Assembly: GCF_000143415.4 (NCBI RefSeq)
Contig: NW_003314275.1
Coordinates: 1,247,980 to 1,311,979 of the forward strand
Direction: 5' to 3'
DNA length: 64,000 bases
From: Selaginella moellendorffii
Lineage: Eukaryota; Streptophyta; Lycopodiopsida; Selaginellales; Selaginellaceae
This document shows, piece after piece, positions 38,867 to 50,500 of the stretch (position 1 is its first letter; the number at the start of each line of letters is the position of its first letter). The notes under the pieces are model-generated. The model ran no database searches and was not told the origin of the DNA. It saw only the letters and a program-made list of their open reading frames with translations. Made by a program: the position numbers and the translations under genes.

Positions 38867-39640
38867 ATCGTTTCATCCGATTGGATGACATAGCTGTCAT
38901 TTTCTTTTCTGATGGTTACCATTGATTTTCAATGAATGGTCCAAGACGGGAAATCTGGCGTGGCTACCTGATGGTAAGCTATTCATGCACTACACGAACA
39001 TCCCATAGCAAGCGAGGTGTCACGTCGTGTTTCCAAAGAGTGGAGTTTTTGGGTGTGACGCAGCCATTGGATCTATTGCCAAGTGGTGGCCACCCAGATA
39101 GAAATTTCTAGGATTGTCCAGGCTACGCTCGAGAGAGAGATCAATGCCACCTATAGCTCCTCTCTTGATGTGGTGGCTTTGCACCATTTCTTTGTACTTA
39201 TCAGATGAGATAAGATCTCAATATTCTAACAAGAGAAATCACACATCACACAAGGGAAGGACTTCGAGATCTTTGCCATGCAGCACGTTAGCTCTTGGCG
39301 ATCCAGGCTCCCCAACCTCCAATGGCTTGTTCTTTACCTGCTGTGCTTGCTTTTTGTAAGATGTAAGCAGCTGCGTCGGTGACTGTCACCATTTTGGCCA
39401 TCCTCTTCTGGAGATTGCTGGATGGCTGTTTCCTGTTCATCTTCTAGCTCTGGGGATGGATGTTTGACGGGATCATGTAGTGGGGGCTTCTTGTTTGCCT
39501 TGTTGAGCAGCTCTTTTGTATTTGCGCCGTTATACTCATTGTAGTTATCCAAAAGGTGAGCTTGAACGCCCATGGACTAGATTTTCCCAGTTTGAATTGT
39601 ACATGGGAATCCCAGAGGCAACGACTCCCAGAGTTTTAGA
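38867..39640. other. 3' flank of CLSY-like gene
   Basis: No assignable gene. A 79-codon minus-strand ORF (39573-39334) has protein-like composition (GVQAHLLDNYNEYNGANTKE, then acidic/Gln-rich) but no family was recognised. It could be a fragment of a gene or chance. Confidence 0.35.
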
Positions 39641-40640
39641 GATTCACTTTGTTTTGATAAGAACTAGAAAATGGATCTTCGCTTCAAAGTGGTTATCGAC
39701 TTGCCAAGGCATTTGACAGACATCACTGAGCTGCCATCATTGAGCTTTACAAATTGGTGAAACTCCAAATCTTTAATGGTCATCAACCATACGCAAAAGT
39801 GTCCACTCTCCCCTACATTGTTTGCAATATACATTGGGGCGTTGGAAGTGATATTAAAGGAGAAGAATTATCGTATACTCGCTTCTATATGCTGACGACT
39901 TGCTGCTGGTTGCCCCGGATGCAGACACACTCGCGAGCTTCAAGTAATAATATCTTCCAGGATACTTGGGATAGGTGCACAAACAAGGAACATGGACTGA
40001 AGGTGTCAAAGAAAGCCGCACAAATGGCATACTATAGTTTCTAGTCAGACTGTCATAACAATACAGTCACAGATTGGAAGACTATTCTATAATGCTAAAG
40101 TGCCACCAGTTGCCTGTGAAGTCACAGATCCAGGACTACCCGGATATATCTGGGGTATGTTAGAAGCACTTCACACAAACTTCATCCAGCATGAACCACA
40201 GTGGAAGGAATTGCAAGAATGGATGGAACACCTGGGATTAGACCTGGAAGACGTTCTATCGAATCATTGGAACAACCAATATTGGATAGACCCAAGCTAT
40301 GCAACATTGGCTTGTCGCAACTGCTACAAAATATGAGATTTATCGTGTTATGGTCATACAGATGCTGTGCACATCAGTTAGAGCTTGAACAAGGACAACA
40401 TTGCAGGCCTTGTGTACTGCAGGAATATCACGCTGTAACCAAAAGCAAGTCGACCACGTCCTCTTTGACTGCCCACTGTATCCGAAACCAGAGCCATGGG
40501 CGAGATCCACTGCTTAGCTCCAAAACTGCAGATTGTGACTTGGTTCTTCAAAGAGATGGAGAGGATCCGCAAAGAGTATGGACAACAACTAGAAACTAAC
40601 GAGCTAGCTATTGGACTATATCTTATAGAAAAAGTTCTCT
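39640..40640 (+). mobile_element. LINE (non-LTR) reverse transcriptase fragment
   Basis: On the + strand, in shifting frames, RT blocks are visible: QKCPLSPTLFAIYIGALE (about 39792-39850), the catalytic YADD at 39888-39899 followed by LLLVAPDADTL, and GLKVSKK (about 39995-40015). Downstream, CRN ... DHVLFDCPLYP (about 40420-40485) resembles the zinc-binding domain at the end of LINE polyproteins. Stops occur between blocks and the 5' part is absent, as expected for a truncated LINE copy. Part of its 3' region (about 40320-40385) recurs at 54900-54985. Confidence 0.8.
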
Positions 40641-40659
40641 TTTCATTATACTCCCCTCA

Positions 40660-41430
40660 TAGATAGTATGGTGTGATGCTTGAGTATAGTCTCTATTGGT
40701 GTGGTGATACCTATATAAGCCTCTTATCTACACGATAAATCAGCCGCAAAAGGATGAGAAGCATAGGCCTTTGTCTTCAAATCTAAGGAGATATGTTCAA
40801 TCTAAGGAGATATTCAGATATATTTTTCTTATTGTGTGTGTATGATCTCAAAAAACAAATGGAGTGCAAGTTTGAAAGTACCAACTCGGCTACTAGACCA
40901 ACATGGCTGCACGAAGCTACTCGTCCGGCTTGACACCCTCGAGATTCATAAGCTGGAAGACTTCCACTGCTCGATCAGAGTGACCGTTCTGAGCGTTTGT
41001 CACCAGGAAACTAAGGTGCACATCTGCATGCTCTCCAACATGCTCCTGGCGGTGCTCAAGTTGAAAGTTGCGTGAGAGCTATCCAGCAGATAATGGTCTT
41101 GCGCAGGATCTCGTGAACGGCCTCGTCAAAATGCCCATTCTCGCAAATGCGAGGATCCACGGTACTGGATTCTTCTCTGGGATTTGATCGAAGATGTTCT
41201 TCGTGAGGGCGACGAAGCCCTGGTGGCTGTCGACATCGCCGTCCACGCACCACGTCTTGATCTGGCATGAAATCAAAGATCTCTTTCACGGTGGAAAAAT
41301 CTCCCCTCTGGTGTGGAACGTCCTGTCATTCCGGGCGTAGCACAGTAGTAGGACACGAGATCCTTGGCCGACATTTTGTCAAAGGTCGATTTCGCTGCCA
41401 GAATTTGCCCTTGGTTAATGTAAACTCATT
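40660..41430 (-). pseudogene. PPR pseudogene, duplicated at 51.9-52.75 kb
   Basis: The minus frame carries EIFDFMPDQDVV, GFVALTKNIFDQIPEKNPVP, WILAFARMG and GHFDEAVHEILRKT, which are PPR repeat signatures, with a frameshift between the last two. The whole block plus about 200 bp of flank aligns with 51925-52750; indels differ between copies, so both decayed after duplication. Proximal flank shares 'gtctctattggtgtggtgata', of which the first 20 bases are identical in both copies. Confidence 0.8.
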
Positions 41431-41439
41431 TCTGGCAAA

Positions 41440-43460
41440 AATTTTTTAGCCTGTGGGAATGTTTTATTAGGTTGTCATCCTTTCTCCAACCTCACCCTAC
41501 CTCTCGAGAAAAAGGAAAAACACAATAAGAATACGGGAGAGGTCGGTTCGTGCAAGAACTGACATCTTCCACCCTTTAATTTTCACATGAAATGCCCTAT
41601 CAAGTCAATGAAATTAAAAAAAAAAACTTTGAAGATGTCAATTCGCACAATAACTGACATTTCTATTTCTCTCTGTTTTCTAAAATATAGAGATCTCACC
41701 ACTATAAACATGCAAAAAACCAAAAAAACTCGCTTCTAGAAAAAATGAAGGTGGGGAGACATTAGTTCACACACAAACCGATCTTTCCCACCCCTTCAAC
41801 AAGGAAGAAAAAATAAAAAAAACCAGGCAGAGATGGGCAAAATGCTAAACAGAAACAGCTGTCAAGCACAAGAAAGAAACCATTATAGAATGAAGATTTC
41901 ACCATCAAGTTTACAAGAATCCCTAGGATGGACAAAGGCAAATTTGTCTAGTGTGACAACCACAGGACAAGAATCTGTGACCTTGCCAATATGTTTCTTT
42001 ATTCTAGCCAAGTATCCAGCCATCAGGTTCCTATCCAAATTTGCCATCCATGTGAAGGGTTTAAGTTCCACTTTGTGATTATCCTATGGTAAATCACCAT
42101 AAGATAAAGATTGAAAATTATATACACTACAACTCTATACCATACTAGCTATGAAGTACTAGATTCCATTGAAAAAGTATATTGATAGTAGAATAGGATT
42201 TTGATGGAAAATTCTACTTTTTTATTCTCCAAGAGTGTGGAGAAGCAAAAATATCTCCCACCACTGTGAATTTGCTTTTGCAACTTTTTGACAAGGTGTA
42301 AGATGTAAACTAGGCTATGCAAAGCCGTGTAGTTTGTTCTTGGCTTTTCCTCCTTTTTATTATATGCTTTCTCAAAGTGAAGTGAAAGTTCAAATTCTAC
42401 ATTTTCAATGGCAATGCTTCTTAAAGTTCCATTTTGTGGTTATCTTTATTCTAGCCAGGTATCTGGCCATTAGGTTCCTGTCCAAATTAAACATTAATAG
42501 CTTGTGTGGATGGCAAATGGTGGAGAGAGATGGCATGGCCACAAGAAGGCCACACTTACACAGTCCTGAGCTGGATTAGATCTTTGCCCCTTTGCAGCAG
42601 CTTTACCTTTGTCTATAGCCACAATGAACAACCAAGACACCACCAAAAAAGACTTCCTCTCCCTCTTTCTCTCGATCAATCAATGACACCACTAGAGACC
42701 ATCTGAGTGGCAGATGGAATTCTATGTCGAGACATAATCCCAGATTGATATCAACTTGAAGACCACAACTTGCAACACAACACTACTGTTCAATACATGG
42801 CAACTCTCACAGAGCACACAAGAGGTATTGGCTTCCACTAGGATTTCTCTCCACTATTTGCCATTTCTTGATCTTTTCTCTTTGATGGATTTTTTTGTGG
42901 ATCCATCATTGTGATTCCTATTTTTTCTATCTAGCTCGCAAGAATTTGGCCACAACAAAGATATCTTTGCTTTTCCACATGGAATCAATACATAGGGGAA
43001 TGATAGCAAAAGTGTCTTGGCAAACACTATAATCTATGATTTAGCAAGTATTGAGGGACTAAACTCAATAACATAGGGGTTTCCAACGTTAACAAGTGCA
43101 AATTAACGAATGAATTTCTTTAACCAAGTCAAGTATGTTTGACTAATAGCACTTAGAAATTCTATTCTTATGCTCTTCTAGCCACGTGCACATGCAAAAA
43201 TTAATTTCTCAACTAGTTTAAGTGGAGATTGAAAAAAAGGGTCCAACAATACCAACCTCCTACTATCATCAATAAAAAAAGAATATCCAAAAGGATTAGC
43301 CAATAAATAATTTTTGATACCCATAGTCATATTTGCAACACTCTCCCCCCTTTAGGGAAGTCCTCGTTGATACACACTTTAATTTAGACAGCCACTAAAG
43401 AAAGAATTCCAAAACAAGTTTACGGTGGTCACATTTTGTGAAAAATGTGAAACTTAAATA
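41440..43460. other. No assignable gene; short rearranged repeats
   Basis: AT-rich. Segments near 41990-42080 and 42380-42480 share blocks ('tttattctagcca', 'aggttcct', 'aagttcca') in a rearranged order. Fragments resembling 'gaactgacatctt' recur at about 41560, 41630 and 41790. No coding family was recognised. Confidence 0.4.
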
Positions 43461-43461
43461 A

Positions 43462-43656
43462 TGTAAACAATTAAAGAGAACAACTTGAGAGACAATCTAT
43501 AAAGGTTCAAATATAAAGGGAAAGAACCCATGAATAAGAGTGCACCCCCTTTTTCAATCAGTTAAGGGTCTTGGGATATTTGGAGTTAAGCGTCTTTAGG
43601 TTTAAATAGTATTGAACTGGGTGACCTCCCGGAAAGTTTAAATTTAAGAGCTTGCA
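43462..43656 (+). repeat. TRIM copy 2, 5' LTR
   Basis: 195 bp; ends GCTTGCA. It aligns throughout with 43842-44036. Confidence 0.88.
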
Positions 43657-43658
43657 TT

Positions 43659-43670
43659 TGGTATCAGAGC
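43659..43670 (+). other. TRIM copy 2 primer binding site
   Basis: tggtatcagagc, identical to the common plant initiator tRNA-Met priming site. This sets the element's orientation as +. Confidence 0.88.
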
Positions 43671-43841
43671 AGTTTCAGGTCCGACTCTATTGGTTACCAC
43701 ATGTTTGATTCAAATCTAGCAAGGGTCCACAGCTGGGCTTGACTTGAGGGGTAAGGTGTCAAGAGAGTAGGGCTCTCAAGAGAGCTGTGGCTCTCAGCTT
43801 TTGTTTATAAGGGTGTTAATTTGCATGGAAACGTGTTAGAT

Positions 43842-44036
43842 TATAAACAACCAAAGAGAACGACTTAAAAGACGATTCATAAGGGTTCAAATATAAAGGG
43901 AAAAGGGTTTATGAATAAAAGTGCACCCCCTTTTTCAATCTGTTAAGGTCTTGGGATATTTGGGGTTAAGTGTCCTTGGGTTTGAATAGTATTGGGCTAT
44001 ATGACCTCCCGGGAAGTCTAAATTTAGGAACTTACA
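43842..44036 (+). repeat. TRIM copy 2, 3' LTR
   Basis: 195 bp, ending CTTACA at 44036. Its first dinucleotide is TA instead of TG. Confidence 0.88.
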
Positions 44037-44084
44037 AGTGAGTTAGGGGGAAACTTATCTATGTAATGCAAATGTGTTATCATT

Positions 44085-44210
44085 TAGACACCTTCTAGCC
44101 ATCACCGACAAGGATAGAGTCAACCACCCCTACTACTTTAGGTGTCTCCGAACTTACAAAAGATGATATGCCCCTGCTTGTAGATGATATAAAGAGAGAA
44201 GCTAGGGGCC
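44085..44210 (+). repeat. Ty3 LTR fragment related to 195-275
   Basis: Carries the same ordered blocks as the Ty3 LTR at 195-275 and the inverted copy at 5590-5765: 'caccgacaagga', 'agtcaaccaccc', 'cttacaaa'. It lies about 50 bp after TRIM copy 2. No other part of the element is recognisable here. Confidence 0.6.
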
Positions 44211-44976
44211 CCAACCCTTCTAAGCAAACAAACTAAACTTATCAATAAAGTTTAGATAGACTATTGTAAACAAATAGTTAAAATTATTTATATAGTTACA
44301 CCTTTGAATGGAATATAAAATATCAAGAGAGAGGTGTGTGATGTCACTAGTCAACAATAGCTACCCCATGATTAAAGATTTCACCATGCATATGAAGTAC
44401 TAAAGCCAATCTACCTATACTAGCCCAAACACAAAGATCAAGAGATGGACAATATCAAAGTCAAAGATAATGATATCTTAAATACTTAAATTAGTGAGTA
44501 AAACCTAAATTAGAACACAAAAGTATTCCAATGCAATTATCATATGATAAACTAGTTTTATAGGAACCACCAAGATCATGAAAAGTTAAGGTCATAAAAT
44601 TGATCAATCAACAAAATTCAACAACATATATATCATCAAGAAAACTCAATGATAAAGCTTAACTATCAAAGATTGTAGATAGCATGTTAAACAACTTATG
44701 AAGGATAGCTCAAAAAACATAAAGTATTATCAATTGACAAACAAAAAACGTGCAAATGTATCACGCAAAGGAAATAACATCCAATCTATCAAAATAAACC
44801 ATAGTAATAAGCAACAAAACAAAATGAATGTGGCAAAACTAACAAACACTCATTTATGTCAATTATCATATTAGCCAATCTAAAGAGATTTTGATCATAT
44901 GGAATTTAAGTTGCTTAAACAAGCTTAAACAAGTGTCAACAACATCCTACCAATATCTCAAACCCAAAAGACCAAT

Positions 44977-45170
44977 TGTAAGCAACCAAAAATAATGACT
45001 TGAGAGATGATCTATAAGGTTCAAATATAGAGGGGAAAGGCCTATGAATAAGAGTGCACTCCCTTTTTTAATTGGTTAAAGGTTTTAGAATACTTGGGGT
45101 TAAACATTCTTAGGTTTGAATAGTATTAGACTAGATGACATCCCGGGAAATCCAAATTTAGGAGCTTACA
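44977..45170 (+). repeat. TRIM solo LTR with perfect target duplication
   Basis: 194 bp starting TGTAAGC and ending GCTTACA, aligned with the other TRIM LTRs. The flanks are ccaat on both sides (44972-44976 and 45171-45175), a perfect 5-bp target site duplication. This is the expected product of recombination between the two LTRs of a full element. Confidence 0.93.
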
Positions 45171-45424
45171 CCAATCCAGAATAAACCACAAAAAATATGT
45201 TATAATGTAAAAGGCAAAAAACAATCAAGATAATAATTAACCATTATAGAAGATCATTAATCATCCTATAAATAGAGAGATACATAATCATTGTTGAAAA
45301 TAAAATCCATCATTCTAAATCAATCAACAATAATTAAGCAAAACCTTTTATAAGGATCAATCAATTATCCTAGATGATAATCAATCATCATCAATGATTG
45401 CTAAATACAAACTCTAACTACAAC

Positions 45425-45610
45425 ATTAAAGTGTAAATGATTAAATTTTCCATTCTACTTTAATCACACCACTTATAGGAATTTCACTCACAACCTCTAT
45501 AAGTCCTATTCCAGACTTGGGGTTTGCTAGCCCCAAGAATGGCATCCATGCTATTCAATCTTTACATTTGGTTCAAGTGCTTAACATGTTTGATCCTATG
45601 ATCGATTGTT
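45425..45610 (+). repeat. Left arm of long inverted repeat
   Basis: The reverse complement matches 47480-47665 over about 180 bp, including 'ttaaagtagaatggaaaattta', of which 20 bases are identical, and the 'atgccattcttggggctagc' block. It encloses about 1.9 kb. Confidence 0.8.
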
Positions 45611-45769
45611 AGTCTGTATTCACTCTAGCTTTAGACTCCTTAGTGAATATATCATCACCAACACGTGGGTATAGCTTTTTTGAGTCACACTTGCCTTTCT
45701 TGGCCAAATTGGCTCCATTGGGGTCCAACCCCCACACTCTCTCTACTATACTTTTGGAACCTCTACAAA

Positions 45770-45794
45770 CCCCCCGCCCCCACCCCCCTTCCCC
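45770..45794 (-). other. C-run cluster (G-quadruplex pattern on minus strand)
   Basis: Runs of six, five, six and four C separated by one or two bases. Confidence 0.6.
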
Positions 45795-45840
45795 TGGGGG
45801 ATGATCACTTTGGGCTTTCACCTAACAACCTATATTAATA

Positions 45841-46180
45841 TTCGGACTCAGACTTGAACTCGGACTCAAACTCAGTCTCCGACTCGGTTTTAGTCTCAAT
45901 TTTGGTTCCATCTCGAACTCCATTTCAGACTTCATCTCAAGTCTATCTCGGACTCGGTCTCGGTCTCAGTTCCATCTCGGACTCCATCTCGTGTCCATCT
46001 CGAACTCCATCTTGGACTCCATCTTGGGTCCATCTCAGACTTCATTTTGGGTCCATCTCGGACTCCATCTCAGACTTCATCTTAGACTCCATCTCAGATC
46101 CATCTCGGACTCTATCTTAGACTCCATCTCAGGCCCATCTCAGACTCTATCTTGGGTCCGTTTCGAGTCTATCTTGACAC
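45841..46180. repeat. Minisatellite, 12-bp-type unit
   Basis: About 340 bp built from variants of 'tccatctcggac' and 'gactccatctca'. Because the unit is a multiple of three, two + frames stay open (SISDSISD-type and PSRTPSWTPSW-type peptides). These ORFs follow from the repeat and are not called as genes. Confidence 0.88.
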
Positions 46181-47479
46181 ATATCATGTGTGGGTCCTCT
46201 TGTGTCCCTTTTTTAAAGACTCACTTACTATTTTCTTTGTGCTCGTTCCTCGAGCAATTTGTTGGGAGTTCCACTCCCACTCTCGACTTTTTGAATTGGA
46301 GTTTTTAATTCAAATGTGTTACACTCATTTGGCTTTTGCCTTAGCCACTATCATGTAGCACCCTTTTGGCTTCTCTTTAAGGTCTAGGGATTTTGTGTCT
46401 CATAACTCCACCACCCATAGACAAAGTTGAATATCCTCATTGAATGATAAACCATTTTATAAAGTAACACTAACATATATTACCCTCTCCATCTTTAGCA
46501 CCAAGCTAATATTCATCAAGGGTCTGACACCAGAGGTTTACCATGTCTTGCCCATCCTTTAAGGAGTATAGTCTCTCCAATATAAAGATTCATTTGATCA
46601 CTTGTGGTGGTTCTTTATTTTTATTGGTTTAGTTCTTGCTAAACCTATTAGAGACACCTTCTCTCACTACTCATTCTCAAATAGTCTCAATTTCTATCGA
46701 TATAACCTTTGTATTTTGGAACTTTTAATTTTGACTTTTCGAAGTCAATTTCCTAGGTGTCTCTGACACCTTGCATTGCACATATTGTGCAACCTCCACT
46801 TCTCCATCCTAAGAAGTTCTCTATTTGAGGGCACCATCATCCTCTTTTCAATTTCATGCCAGCATTAACACTAAATTTCAGTTATTATAATTTGTGCTAA
46901 AGTTGTTCACAACCTTATCATTTGGCTATATTGCCACTCCTTCCCTTAGAGCTTCCACTTTTGCCAAATCGGAGCAATTGAGAATCCATTTTTGAAGATA
47001 TATTGTCTTTCCCACAATTCATTAACACCCAACACATTAGTGTTCTTGACTTAATTTTGCTATTTGGATTCTTTCCTATGATTCCCATAGCTATTTTCTT
47101 GGCCACTAATCTTTTACTTCTATTCTTTAATTGTTGCACCAAGAAACATAGGATCACTACCTCCATTCTCCAAGTATCCTTTTGGTTCTATACCAAAGAC
47201 TTTGCTTTGCTAAATCCAGAGGGTGTTCACCCCTAGTACATCTTTTTAACATTTTTTGTTGTGGGCTTTATTCATGGCCCAATTTTGTGACCCTTCTATA
47301 GGTCTCTCCTAGAAACTATTTTTTTCGGACTCAATATGCCATCATATTGACACAATTCATTTCCCTTAGATGTTCTTCCCACTTGGATGGGGCTGTGATG
47401 CAGGTGGTGTTGGACCACTAGTATGATAAAAGTGAATGGGCATAGCCTTAGTGTAACAAGCTGATATGTCCTTTGGGTG
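46181..47479. other. Interior of inverted repeat, no assignable gene
   Basis: Short ORFs on both strands near 46900-47240, none recognised. No transposase motif was found. Confidence 0.4.
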
Positions 47480-47665
47480 TTGGTCATGGGATCAGATACA
47501 TGGAGCACTTAGACCTGAAAGGTTAAATGGCATAAATGCCATTCTTGGGGCTAGCCAGTCCCCAAATTCAAAATAGGATTTATGAAAGTTGTGAGTGAGA
47601 CTCCTTCATGTGGTCGAAGGTATAATTAAGTGATTAAAGTAGAATGGAAAATTTAGTCACTTATA
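47480..47665 (-). repeat. Right arm of long inverted repeat
   Basis: Partner of 45425-45610. Similarity stops abruptly near 47665. Confidence 0.8.
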
Positions 47666-49800
47666 ACTATGCATAATTAACACTCATCGGAAACTAAAAT
47701 GAAGACCATGGGATGGATTTATATATATATACAACCTCATAATAGACAAGGGTACAATATAGGTAATAACACCTCAACCTCAAACAACTAAGTTAGATAT
47801 CACCATCCTCAGCTAAGATGTAAAGCTACCAAGACCAAATCAAGATTAGTGAGAGCTTACTACTATCATAAAGTTTAACGAAATGCAACCACTAAGCATA
47901 ACACTATTGACCCTATTTAGGTGACTAAGGTTTGGGGTGAGAATGGGTCAGTTGCAGGTGCTTGATGTGTTATTTAACTGAAAATTGCTCTAGTGAAAAG
48001 CTAGAAGACACTAGAAAGATTGCACCTACAAGGTTTCATGAAGATCTAATGGCTAGACTATGAGACTTATCTACTCAAGTTTCATGGTTCAAGCAAATGA
48101 AGTCCAATATAAATTTGAGCAACTAGTTCTTTTAGTTGATGCATTTGTTTCTAGATCATGTTGATGAGAAGTTGAACTTGGTTATGGAGATTATGCCTTC
48201 AAAATTTCAAAAAGATTGAATGGTGGAAGAAGGAGATCTAAATATTTGAGTCCTTGGCTTGTTGCTTAAACTTGTCCTTCATTACTCCATAGTTCTCTTT
48301 TTGGGGGACTAGAGGTTTGCTCCATAGACAGTGGTGAGCTCAAGCAAAGTAAAAGAGATTATTCTCATCCCTATGACTTGTAAGGTGATTCTTTCCAAGG
48401 ATTGGAAGCTTGAAGTGATAGTGTCATGTGTGACTTTGTTTCAAGTGTGTTGGTATTGAGGACTTCTCAAGGAGATGGTTCTTCTTGCGAGCTTTTTCAA
48501 GGTCGACAGTGGTGGAGGTTTGGAAATAAAGCTCCCCACATAAAGAGGATTTTATCACCAACACTTTGGCAAACCTTTAGCTTCTATATGGCAAGTGCGG
48601 GTGTCTAGTGCAGTGACAATGAACAAGTTTGTGGTCTTTGGCCCTAGCTATAAAGACATTTAAGATAAAGGTCTATCCTGCCAAAGAGTGGAAACATGAC
48701 TTTGGCCCGAGTCCCTTCACAAGGATTTCAAGATTTATGACTCATGTGCATATCTAGAAATGGCACAAGCGTATGGACGACAATACTTTGAAGGTAGAAG
48801 TTTTGACAGAGACCTCTATCAAGGTTGCTAGCTAGAGTTGTCACTTTTTTTTAAAGACATAGATCCGAGAAAAGGCACCAACAAAAACACTCAACACCGA
48901 CAAGAGAGACATGATGGTACTGAGTCTCAATAAGGTTTGATTATTAGCAGCTTATAGTTGGGGTAGATATAAAAGTGTATAAGAGGAAATCAAGGGAGAG
49001 TGGTGTACCTCCATGGTTTCAAGGAATACTTATAGTTTGACACACTTCGATTGAGAGACTTGACGAGGCAGAAGATGATATAAGGCATGCTCTTTGAGGG
49101 GAGCAAGAGAGGCAAATACTTACGAGTGATTGTGGACACCAATGGACAAATGGTGTTCTGGATTCCACAATTGCAACAGCATGGGCCGTCAAGCTCATAA
49201 GCAACTCCCCTCTCAAGACTGACCCTTGGCTTTTGGAGTTTCTTCTTTTGGGGATCATGAGAGACAAGTTCATGAGCAACTCCCCTCTCAAAATTGACCC
49301 CTTAGCACCTAGAGTTTCTCCCATCATCTTTTTGTTAGCTTTACTCAAGGCAAAGATGATAAAAGGCTGCAATGAGTTTTCTAGAAATACCTTTACATGA
49401 AAACCATCTATTGCTCTTTGTTGGTTTTGTGTATAATGAAAACGTTTTGTTGCAACTCTTTGTTAGTTTCATGCTTTAACGAAACTCAGCCCAAAGTTGG
49501 TTTTTCTAAAAACTATGTTTAACTAAGCATAACATTACAAAGGAAAGGTACAAGGGTTATTTTTCTTAGAAAAGTACAACAGCCATTCTTTTATGCTAAC
49601 TCCAAACTCCATGTAACTCAATTGCTTTAACCCCAAAACATCATACAAACTACTTACTAAAGCTGAGTTAACTAAAGTAAACTCAAACCTTTTCACTAGT
49701 TTGTATTAACTTACGAAAATGGAATAATTTTTGGGCAAAATGATTAATAAATCAACTATTGACAAAGTGTAAGAATATTGGTTTTTCTTACATGGTCATG
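47666..49800. other. No assignable gene
   Basis: AT-rich. A 32-bp near-duplicate ('agcaactcccctctcaa') occurs at about 49198 and 49277. No coding family was recognised. Confidence 0.4.
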
Positions 49801-49802
49801 GT

Positions 49803-50340
49803 CATCAAGTACACTCAAGGTTCTTACAGGAAGCTGTGCATAGGGCTTGGGCAGTTGAAGACGTTAGGTTGGCTCCTCAGCTATACAATATAGACCAGCT
49901 TCCTAGAGGATGGTTGCAAGTGAAGATAGAGTACCTAGTGGTGTCCACTTCATGGGCACCCACAGGCACAAGAGTTGTGGGCCAAGGTGCTCAAGATGCT
50001 AGACAAAGCACACAGAATCCCAGTCATGCCCTCTGGTGACATTGGGGTGTATGGAGATGTTAGAGACGTGAACATGATGGTGAGGGTCAGTTATCCCAGC
50101 AGGCAAGTCTAGGTCAAATTCATTGGCTTCAACTGGGCTGCTGTGGAGGGGGTTGGGCGATGCCCATATTTCATGAACAAGGTTGACATCAAGTGGCCGG
50201 CAGGAGTGTCAGGTGGCCAGGTGATGCTACAGAAGCACGACAAGGAGCTCCTTGGCCTGTCTCAAGCTGAGCAGCCTAAGGAACTTCTTCCAGTGGAAGC
50301 GTCTTTTGAATCTGAAGAAGGGTGCCGCTTCGCTTTGTGA
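49803..50340 (+). pseudogene. Unidentified coding remnant
   Basis: The + frames read continuous protein-like sequence with amphipathic character, for example LWAKVLKMLDKAHRIPVMPS, then GDIGVYGDVRDVNMMVRVSY, a TAG, then VKFIGFNWAAVEGVGRCPYF. GC content is higher than in the surroundings. One stop splits an otherwise long frame. I do not recognise the family. It ends where the block-conserved sequence of 50346-50500 begins. Confidence 0.4.
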
Positions 50341-50345
50341 ACATG

Positions 50346-50500
50346 AAGGCACGTGGAACAAGCCGAGCCAGCGGATCGGCTGTGGCTTTTGGCTCTTGGC
50401 TGCCGCCACCGGAATGCCACGGCCTGGAGCATCGATTTCCGGCTACAACAAGTATGCGCTAGATTCCAGCGCAAGAAAATGCAATGTGGATCGCCATTGC
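50346..50500 (+). promoter_or_regulatory. Block-conserved sequence upstream of kelch-like gene
   Basis: Shares ordered blocks with the reverse complement of 61110-61325: cacgtggaacaagccgagcc; cttggctgccgcca; cctggagcatcgat; ttccagcgcaagaaaatgc. Spacers between blocks differ in length. The first block includes a CACGTGG G-box. It lies about 400 bp before the kelch-like start codon. Confidence 0.55.

Larger units (their letters stand above)
43462..44036 (+). mobile_element. TRIM element, complete (copy 2)
   Basis: Two LTRs (43462-43656 and 43842-44036, 195 bp each) flank a 185-bp core. The primer binding site tggtatcagagc at 43659-43670 is a perfect match to the plant initiator tRNA-Met site, two bases after the first LTR. 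The core shares blocks with copy 1 ('gtccgactct', 'ttggt', 'ctctca' near the end). The left LTR starts TGTAAAC, the right starts TATAAAC, so ends are decaying. Flanks aataa and agtga do not match, so no target duplication remains. Confidence 0.88.

Noticed and set aside
43457-44041. Target duplication for TRIM copy 2
   Set aside because: Flanks aataa and agtga do not match.
45854-46308. Two + ORFs of 88 and 105 codons
   Set aside because: Open only because the minisatellite unit is a multiple of three; no start context or homology.
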